A DNA stretch of 9,868 bases from Treponema_I sp045597345. GTDB taxonomy: Bacteria; Spirochaetota; Spirochaetia; Treponematales; Treponemataceae. The position numbers and the translations under genes were made by a program. Where the stretch lies: assembly GCA_045597345.1 (NCBI GenBank), contig JAZLJW010000043.1:1-9868 (forward strand). Reading direction: 5' to 3'. Under the pieces are notes generated by a model, which ran no database searches, was not told the DNA's origin, and saw nothing but the letters and a program-made list of their open reading frames with translations. Every line of letters starts with the position of its first letter. The first letter of the stretch is position 1. Shown piece by piece: positions 4,434 through 9,868 of this stretch.

Positions 4434-5930
4434 ATGAAAAAGACTGATTCAGCACCAAAAAAGAAATCAAAAAATCTTGGTATTACTATTGGTTCGATTA
4501 TCATTCTTATTTTAGCTACCGTTACCTTTATTTTTGTTCCTGCCATGGGTAGTGCAGCAACACAGGATGAAGCTCTGGTATTTGGTACCTACGATGGTAA
4601 AAAAATCGAATACAAATCCGGCACTCAGTTTGCCGATGCTGTTGCCAGTGCTGCGCAGCAGGCTCAGGATGAAGGCAGAGAACTGAATGGAACAGCATAC
4701 TATTCCATTTTCAATGATGCATTCAATTCAACCGTACTTGCAATGGCTTTTGAAAAAGCTGTTAAAGACAGCGGTTACATCGTTCCTGATACACTGATTG
4801 AACGCAATATGCTTCCTTACTTCAGTGACTCAAACGGTCAGTATTCAGCAAAAATCTTCCGTGATACGCCAGACAGTACCAAACTGAAGATTCGTGAAAG
4901 TGTAGAAAACGCACTGGTTACCGGACGTTTCCAGACTGATATTCTTGGAGAACAGACCGGATATATCAGCGCTAACAATATGTACGGTATAAAGGTTTCT
5001 TCAAAAGAAACACCATTTGTTGAAGAAATGGGTAAAAAGCAGCGCAGTTTTGAAGCCGCTACTTTCAACACCAGCAACTTCCCTGTTTCAGAAGCTGAGA
5101 AATTTGCTCAGAGTAACCGTGATATGTTCACAACATATGATTTTTCTGCAGTAGTTGTAAAAGAAGAATCTGAAGCTAAAAAAATTGCATCACAGATTAC
5201 TAAAAATGAACTTACTTTTGACGACGCAGTTTCTTCATACTCAACCAAAAACTACACCAATGCAGAAGGTATTCTGAACAATAAAATGGCTTACCAGCTG
5301 AAAAACATGTTTACCTCTGATGATGACTACAAGACAGTAACAAGTCTCAGCACTGGTGCAGTAAGTGGTGTAATTCCTGTAGCTAACGGTTCTTATGCTA
5401 TCCTGCGCTGCAATTCAGCTTCAGTAGCCGCAGATCTTACTTCAGCTGAAACACTGGAAACCGTACGTACCTACATGCTTACCTATGAAGCAGGTAAAAT
5501 TGAAGACTACTTTGTAGCTGTTGCTAAAGACTTTGCTGCCGCTGCTGCAGTTGAAGGTTTTGATTGTGCAGAACGCTTTGGTGGTACAAACGTTACTATC
5601 CCTGCATTCCCAGTAAACTATGGTCAGAACCCACTGCTCAGTTCAGCTCCAACAGACACTCTTTCTACTGCCAACACAAATGTTAACTTCCTTACCACAG
5701 CATTTGCCCTTGCAGAAAACGAAATTTCAAAACCTGTTGTAATTGGTTCAAACGTCGTAGTTCTCCGCATGGTAGAAGAAATTGGTCCAGAATATTCAGC
5801 CATCAGTTATCTGTACCCCTACTACGCCGCTCAGTTTGATGCAATTTCCAGTCAGACTGCAATTCTGAGCAGTAACAAAGTACAGAACGACGTATTAAGC
5901 GTTTGGTTCTCTAACTTCTACGGTATGTAA
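4434..5930 (+). CDS. Membrane-anchored SurA/PpiD-like foldase (parvulin-type PPIase family)
   Basis: 498 residues from the ATG at 4434. A lysine-rich N-terminus (KKKSK) and one membrane segment at about 15-38 anchor it, with the bulk in the periplasm as in PpiD. A SurA-N-like helical chaperone region spans about 45-200. A parvulin-like domain follows at about 235-326 (FDDAVSSYS, then LSTGAVSGVIPVANGSYAILRC). A second weaker parvulin-like segment lies near 418-448 (FALAENEISKPVVIGSNVVVLRMVEE). The first domain lacks the usual GG.LG turn (it reads AEGILNN), so it is more likely a chaperone than an efficient prolyl isomerase. Expected role: helping envelope or exported proteins fold. It has its own strong promoter and is coupled to the DUF115 gene by a one-base overlap. 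The foldase family is well supported; the client proteins are unknown. Confidence 0.85.
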   Translation: MKKTDSAPKKKSKNLGITIGSIIILILATVTFIFVPAMGSAATQDEALVFGTYDGKKIEYKSGTQFADAVASAAQQAQDEGRELNGTAYYSIFNDAFNSTVLAMAFEKAVKDSGYIVPDTLIERNMLPYFSDSNGQYSAKIFRDTPDSTKLKIRESVENALVTGRFQTDILGEQTGYISANNMYGIKVSSKETPFVEEMGKKQRSFEAATFNTSNFPVSEAEKFAQSNRDMFTTYDFSAVVVKEESEAKKIASQITKNELTFDDAVSSYSTKNYTNAEGILNNKMAYQLKNMFTSDDDYKTVTSLSTGAVSGVIPVANGSYAILRCNSASVAADLTSAETLETVRTYMLTYEAGKIEDYFVAVAKDFAAAAAVEGFDCAERFGGTNVTIPAFPVNYGQNPLLSSAPTDTLSTANTNVNFLTTAFALAENEISKPVVIGSNVVVLRMVEEIGPEYSAISYLYPYYAAQFDAISSQTAILSSNKVQNDVLSVWFSNFYGM

Positions 5931-7651
5931 TGAAATCCTTCGTTATCGAAGAAAAAGAACCCTGTCTGGTACAAGCCCGGCAGGGTTTTTCTGTATTATA
6001 CGCAGACCGCTGGCTATACAGCCGTTATGCCCCTGAAAAAGCTATCTGTTCTCAGATAGAATCATTACAGATTCAAGAAGAGACATTAGTTCTCGCATTT
6101 TCTCCCGCAGCAGGATATGGTCTGGATAACCTTATTGCAAAGCTTCCCGAATCATGCCACATAGTCACCATAGAGCATGATCCCTATCTTTTTGCTTTTT
6201 TTGCAAGAACCTGCCCGCGGGAACCCCGATTGCATCCCAAAGTAACCAATGCTTTTTTCAGCAGACCTGAAGAAATTACCAGTTATCTTCTCTCCCGCTA
6301 CTTTCTTCCCGATTTATCGAAATATCGCCGTATTTTAACAATTTCAATGAGTGGCGGTACTGATCTGTATCCTGATTTTTACCGCCAGCTCACCACACTT
6401 GCCAACGAAACACTTTTTTCTTTCTGGAAAAACCAGCTTACCTTGCATCACCTTGGGAAGCTTTTCAATACAAACAGCATACGAAACATTCCTGTCATTT
6501 CCGGATCAAGTTCAGTGCCATTTCCACTGCATACTGTCGACAAGCCTCTGTTGGTAACCGGCGCAGGTCCAAGCGCAGAAGCCACATTATCGTGGCTTGC
6601 TTCTCACCCGGAATTCCGCAATACCCTGTATCTGCTTTCTGTAGATGCTGCGGTTACTGCAGTAACCAGCCATGGGTTACAGCCTGATGGTGTTGTTGCT
6701 GTAGAGAGCCAGATAGCAGTTGAAAAAGCCTATATCGGATGGAAAACCGCTGATAGTCCCCAGCCTCACTTGTTTGCTGACTGCACCTCACGGCCATCAG
6801 TAGCCAGAGGTTTTTCCAAAGTAAGTTTTTTTGCCACCCGTTTCTGCGAAACTACTCTTTTTGCAGAAGCATCCTGGATTCAGCGTTACAACAAACTTTG
6901 TACTGATGCAGGCATTCCCGGTTTTCCACCGCAAGGATCAGTTGGTAATGCTGCAGTAGAAATTGCTCTTGCCTTACGAATACCAGACATACCGGTATTC
7001 ATTACCGGTCTTGATTTTTCCTACACCCCCGGTGAAACCCACACAAAGCACTCGCCTCAATTTAACGCAGTACTCAGTACCTCACAGCGGACCAAACCTC
7101 CGGCAAATTATGGTGCTGCCTGGAATGATACTGTGCAGATAATACAGGGAAAAGGTAACCGCCGGCAGATAACCGGTGGCAATCTCGCAGGCTATGCTGA
7201 ACTTTTTGCACGGACTCATAACACTACACCACTGCTGTTTGATCTTGGTACTACAGGACTTCCTCTGGGCATTCCATGCATCACCACCAGTGAACTGGAA
7301 AGGTTCCTTACAGGTCTGACTTCAACTAGTACCAGCGGTTTAAATACCGCTACAGAGCCTTATACAGGCTCTATAAGCGACAAACTGCATACCAGTGGTA
7401 TTCGTTTACTGATATCTGAGAAAAAACGATTGGAAGCCATTCTCGAAAGTCTGTCTGGTGCACGTCAATTTTCTGATACCCAGCTGACTTCAAGCATCAA
7501 AGACTGCAGTTATCTGTTCATGCACTTTCCTGACAGCACGCTGGGAGTGCGTGATGACCCGGACTTTTTAAAAAGAATAAAGGCCGAAGCCACCTGGTTT
7601 CATAAACAGGTAACTACGGCCTTAAACGAGCTGAATCAGCAGGACCAATGA
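5930..7651 (+). CDS. DUF115 / MptE-like (Maf-type) protein, probable glycosyltransferase
   Basis: 573 residues. The central domain has the DUF115 signature: LLVTGAGPSAEATL at 207-220, LSVDAA at 236-241, PDGVVAVE at 252-259, GSVGNAAVEIALAL at 336-349 and ITGLDFSY at 358-365. This domain is often labelled 6-hydroxymethylpterin diphosphokinase MptE-like. In flagellated bacteria it occurs in Maf proteins that add nonulosonic acids to flagellin, and treponemal flagellins are reported to be glycosylated. Pterin synthesis is unlikely here because no pathway gene is nearby. The N-terminal 200 residues resemble the extra domain of Maf proteins. The C-terminal 110 residues have a Ser/Thr-rich linker (464-480) and a probable helical tail. 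It starts within the foldase stop (TAATG) without a clear ribosome-binding site, implying translational coupling. The domain call is firm; the substrate is inferred. Confidence 0.85.
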   Translation: MKSFVIEEKEPCLVQARQGFSVLYADRWLYSRYAPEKAICSQIESLQIQEETLVLAFSPAAGYGLDNLIAKLPESCHIVTIEHDPYLFAFFARTCPREPRLHPKVTNAFFSRPEEITSYLLSRYFLPDLSKYRRILTISMSGGTDLYPDFYRQLTTLANETLFSFWKNQLTLHHLGKLFNTNSIRNIPVISGSSSVPFPLHTVDKPLLVTGAGPSAEATLSWLASHPEFRNTLYLLSVDAAVTAVTSHGLQPDGVVAVESQIAVEKAYIGWKTADSPQPHLFADCTSRPSVARGFSKVSFFATRFCETTLFAEASWIQRYNKLCTDAGIPGFPPQGSVGNAAVEIALALRIPDIPVFITGLDFSYTPGETHTKHSPQFNAVLSTSQRTKPPANYGAAWNDTVQIIQGKGNRRQITGGNLAGYAELFARTHNTTPLLFDLGTTGLPLGIPCITTSELERFLTGLTSTSTSGLNTATEPYTGSISDKLHTSGIRLLISEKKRLEAILESLSGARQFSDTQLTSSIKDCSYLFMHFPDSTLGVRDDPDFLKRIKAEATWFHKQVTTALNELNQQDQ

Positions 7652-7676
7652 GCCCGTTCTGCACGGGCGCACGGGC
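7652..7676. repeat. Hairpin between the convergent DUF115 gene and lepA
   Basis: GCCCGT (7652-7657) can pair with ACGGGC at 7663-7668 or with its second copy at 7671-7676. It fills the 27-base gap between the two stop codons. There is no T-run on either strand, so it may be a weak two-way transcription barrier but is not a standard intrinsic terminator. Confidence 0.4.
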
Positions 7677-7678
7677 AT

Positions 7679-9484
7679 TCAGTCTTCTTTTGTTTTCAGA
7701 ACGGCAAGGAACGCACTCTGCGGCAACTCAACGTCACCGATCATCTTCATGCGTTTTTTACCTTCCTTCTGTTTTTCCAGCAGCTTGCGTTTACGGGTAA
7801 CGTCACCGCCGTAACATTTAGCCAGCACGTCTTTGCGGACAGGGTTAACAGTTTCGCGGGCAATAATCTGGGAACCGATGGCACCCTGAATGGCAATCTT
7901 GAACTGATGGCGGCTGATTTCTTCTTTAAGCATTTCGCAGGCGTGGCGGGCACGTTCTACGGCGTTGCCGCGGTATGCCAGCTGTGCCAGAGCGTCAACC
8001 TGCTTTCCGTTAATCAGAATATCAACCTTAACCAGATCAGTATCACGCATATCAATGATTTCGTAGTCAAATGACGCATAGCCACGGCTGTAGCTTTTCA
8101 AGCGATCGTAGAAATCAAAGAGAACTTCTGAAAGAGGCATCTCATAAATAATTTCAACACGTTTTTCATCAAGATACTGCATGTTGGTCTGCACACCGCG
8201 TTTTTCGGTACACAGAGAGATAATAGACCCAAGATATGTAGCCGGTGTAATGATAGATGCCTTGATATACGGTTCTTTAGCTCCACGGAGCCTTCCCTGG
8301 TCAGGATAGTTGGCCGGATTATCAACGTACATGACTTCCCCATTACTCAGGGTAACTTCGTAGCGTACGGAAGGAGCGGTAAAGATTACGGCCTGGTCAA
8401 AGTCACGTTCCAGTCGTTCCTGAACAACTTCCAGATGAAGCAGCCCCAGGAACCCGCAGCGGAATCCATATCCCAAAGCCAGAGAGTTATCTTTTTCATA
8501 AACAAGAGAAGCATCGTTCAGCTTCAGTTTTTCCATGGAATCACGCAGTTCTTCGTAGTCGTTGGAATCCATAGGATAGATTGATGAGAAAACAACCGGT
8601 TTAACATCCTTAAAGCCTGCCAAAGGTTCTTCTGCCGGATTATCAGCCAGAGTTACCGTATCGCCGACGCGGACATCGGAAACCGTTTTGATACCGGCAA
8701 TGATATAACCAACATCACCGGCGTTCAGTTCATGGGTCTGTTCCAGGTTAATCTTGAAAATTCCGGCCTGCTCAACGCGGTAATCAGTGTTGGAAGACAT
8801 AAAACGGACTGTCTGTCCTTCCTTGATGGAACCGTCCAGCATGCGAAGATGTACGACTACACCGCGGTACGGGTCATAATGGCAGTCGAAGATAAGGGCA
8901 CGGGTTTTGCCGTCGTTGTTGGTGGTAGGTGCCGGAATCTTGGTTACGATGGTTTCAAAAAGATCATCAATTCCTTCACCGGTTTTTGCCGACACCAGAC
9001 AGGCATCATCCGGGTCCAGTCCCAGGTCGTGTTCAATCTGGTGTTTTGCAGACGGGATATCTGCAGATGGCAGGTCAATCTTATTGATGACCGGAACGAT
9101 TTCCAGATTCTGTTCCAGAGCCAGATACATGTTGGAAAGGGTCTGGGACTCAACGCCCTGAGAAGCATCTACCAGAAGCAGAGCTCCTTCGCAGGAAGCA
9201 ATGGCGCGTGAAACTTCATAGGAAAAGTCTACGTGTCCGGGAGTATCAACAAAGTTCAGTTCGTAGGTTTTGCCGTCTTTTGCAGTATACGGAATGGTTA
9301 CTGCCTGGCTTTTGATGGTAATGCCACGTTCGCGCTCGATATCCATGCTGTCCAGAATCTGATTCTGGAAGTTACGGTCATCAATGATTTTTGCTTTCTG
9401 GATAAGGCGGTCTGAAAGAGTAGACTTACCGTGGTCAATATGGGCAACAATACAGAAGTTGCGTTTAAGAGATAAATCAGTCAT
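7679..9484 (-). CDS. lepA: Elongation factor 4 (LepA), back-translocating ribosomal GTPase
   Basis: 601 residues, the usual LepA length. GTPase motifs are all intact: G1 AHIDHGKST (14-22), G2 RERGITIKSQ (51-60), G3 DTPGH (80-84), G4 NKID (134-137) and G5 SAKTG (165-169). An EF-G-like domain II, the LHLEVVQERLERDFD domain III and the LepA-specific C-terminal domain with RKDVLAKCYGGDVTRKRKLL follow. That last motif separates it from EF-G, TypA and ribosomal-protection proteins. Family knowledge: it binds stalled or mistranslocated ribosomes and affects initiation and stress translation; it is usually dispensable in rich medium. The ATG start gives the canonical N-terminus, with AAGG four bases upstream. 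A partial gene ends 35 bases upstream on the same strand, so the two may share a transcript. Confidence 0.98.
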   Translation of the reverse strand: MTDLSLKRNFCIVAHIDHGKSTLSDRLIQKAKIIDDRNFQNQILDSMDIERERGITIKSQAVTIPYTAKDGKTYELNFVDTPGHVDFSYEVSRAIASCEGALLLVDASQGVESQTLSNMYLALEQNLEIVPVINKIDLPSADIPSAKHQIEHDLGLDPDDACLVSAKTGEGIDDLFETIVTKIPAPTTNNDGKTRALIFDCHYDPYRGVVVHLRMLDGSIKEGQTVRFMSSNTDYRVEQAGIFKINLEQTHELNAGDVGYIIAGIKTVSDVRVGDTVTLADNPAEEPLAGFKDVKPVVFSSIYPMDSNDYEELRDSMEKLKLNDASLVYEKDNSLALGYGFRCGFLGLLHLEVVQERLERDFDQAVIFTAPSVRYEVTLSNGEVMYVDNPANYPDQGRLRGAKEPYIKASIITPATYLGSIISLCTEKRGVQTNMQYLDEKRVEIIYEMPLSEVLFDFYDRLKSYSRGYASFDYEIIDMRDTDLVKVDILINGKQVDALAQLAYRGNAVERARHACEMLKEEISRHQFKIAIQGAIGSQIIARETVNPVRKDVLAKCYGGDVTRKRKLLEKQKEGKKRMKMIGDVELPQSAFLAVLKTKED

Positions 9485-9519
9485 TTGGCCTTAATTTTAC
9501 TGGGATTACAAGGCGGTGT

Positions 9520-9868
9520 CTAGTTTCCCCAGACATCAGCATACAGATGCCGGGTTGCAAAATACCAGTTGCTGTTCTTTCTGACAATATACTGAATACC
9601 ATCCAGGTTCACGTTAATCTGTACGGAAGGTTTTCCTGCTGCAGCACGAATGACGGCTTCTTTAAGGGTAACGGCAATATCACGAAGTTCCTCTATGCCA
9701 TCAACTTCATCAATCCAGTAAAAATCAATTTCCGGGTCATAGGCAACCGGTATAACCTGTCCATTAAAGATGACAGACACCGTATGGTCTTCATGAAGAG
9801 TAATCAGGACCTCTTCGTTCTGTACCGGATCAATAAGCGTAAAAGAATGAATATCCTGAATGACATTA
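9520..9868 (-). CDS. Unrecognised protein, C-terminal part (5' end outside window)
   Basis: The frame stays open to the window edge, so at least 115 residues are present. The GTG at 9780 is internal and not a reason to start there. The visible part is acidic at first (PVQNEEVLITLHEDH), then has short alternating strand-like segments (VSVIFNGQVIPVAYD, VQINVNLDGIQYIV) around one helix (IEELRDIAVTLKEAVIRAA), and ends in YADVWGN. There is no membrane segment or signal in this part and no family is recognised. It lies 35 bases upstream of lepA on the same strand, consistent with an operon but saying little about function. Confidence 0.7.
   Translation of the reverse strand, partial: NVIQDIHSFTLIDPVQNEEVLITLHEDHTVSVIFNGQVIPVAYDPEIDFYWIDEVDGIEELRDIAVTLKEAVIRAAAGKPSVQINVNLDGIQYIVRKNSNWYFATRHLYADVWGN

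Noticed and set aside
5930..7651. Genuine pterin-synthesis enzyme (MptE)
   Set aside because: The length, extra N- and C-terminal regions and foldase neighbour fit Maf-type DUF115 proteins better; the MptE label is a domain-level name.
8732..9211. Plus-strand open frame of 159 codons
   Set aside because: It is antisense to the conserved GTPase part of lepA, where codon constraints commonly create such frames.
7679..9484. Tetracycline-resistance or TypA-type GTPase
   Set aside because: The LepA-specific C-terminal motif and 601-residue length settle the identity as elongation factor 4.

Overview
The window looks like ordinary chromosomal DNA from a spirochaete, most likely a host-associated Treponema. 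The basis is the combination of a small acylated lipoprotein, a DUF115/MptE-like (Maf-type) protein directly behind a membrane-anchored SurA/PpiD-like foldase, c-di-GMP signalling genes and lepA. This was judged from gene content and protein style; no database search was possible. There is no phage, CRISPR or recognisable defence system. The most unusual part is a non-coding stretch of about 520 bp next to two tRNA genes.

Layout: (1) 1-1069 (+), 5'-truncated: an HD-GYP-like protein that keeps the HHE...GTGYP signature but has lost several metal-ligand residues. (2) 1097-3067 (-), convergent with it: a membrane sensor diguanylate cyclase (TM, dCache, TM, GAF, GGDEF). (3) 3068-3588, no gene: a 19-bp inverted repeat just upstream of the cyclase, then a previously unannotated 280-bp MITE-like element (3156-3435) with 25-bp terminal inverted repeats (23/25 identical) and a perfect 8-bp target duplication TTTAAATA, then a degenerate copy of the 3' end of the neighbouring tRNA. 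(4) 3589-3790 (-): tRNA-Asp(GTC), an intrinsic terminator, then tRNA-Pro(CGG). A consensus-like promoter precedes tRNA-Asp. (5) 3877-4365 (+): a small lipoprotein of unknown function. (6) 4434-7651 (+): a two-gene operon with its own strong promoter, made of a PpiD/SurA-like foldase and a DUF115 protein overlapping by one base (TAATG). (7) 7679-9484 (-): lepA (elongation factor 4), preceded on the same strand by the 3' part of an unrecognised gene (9520-9868).

Functional themes: the left third concerns cyclic-di-GMP, with an apparently active synthase facing a possibly inactive phosphodiesterase homologue. The middle holds tRNAs and scars of mobile DNA. The right half concerns envelope protein folding, probable sugar transfer to surface or flagellar protein, and translation. 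The MITE sits about 90 bp upstream of the cyclase start codon, where it could affect that gene's expression.
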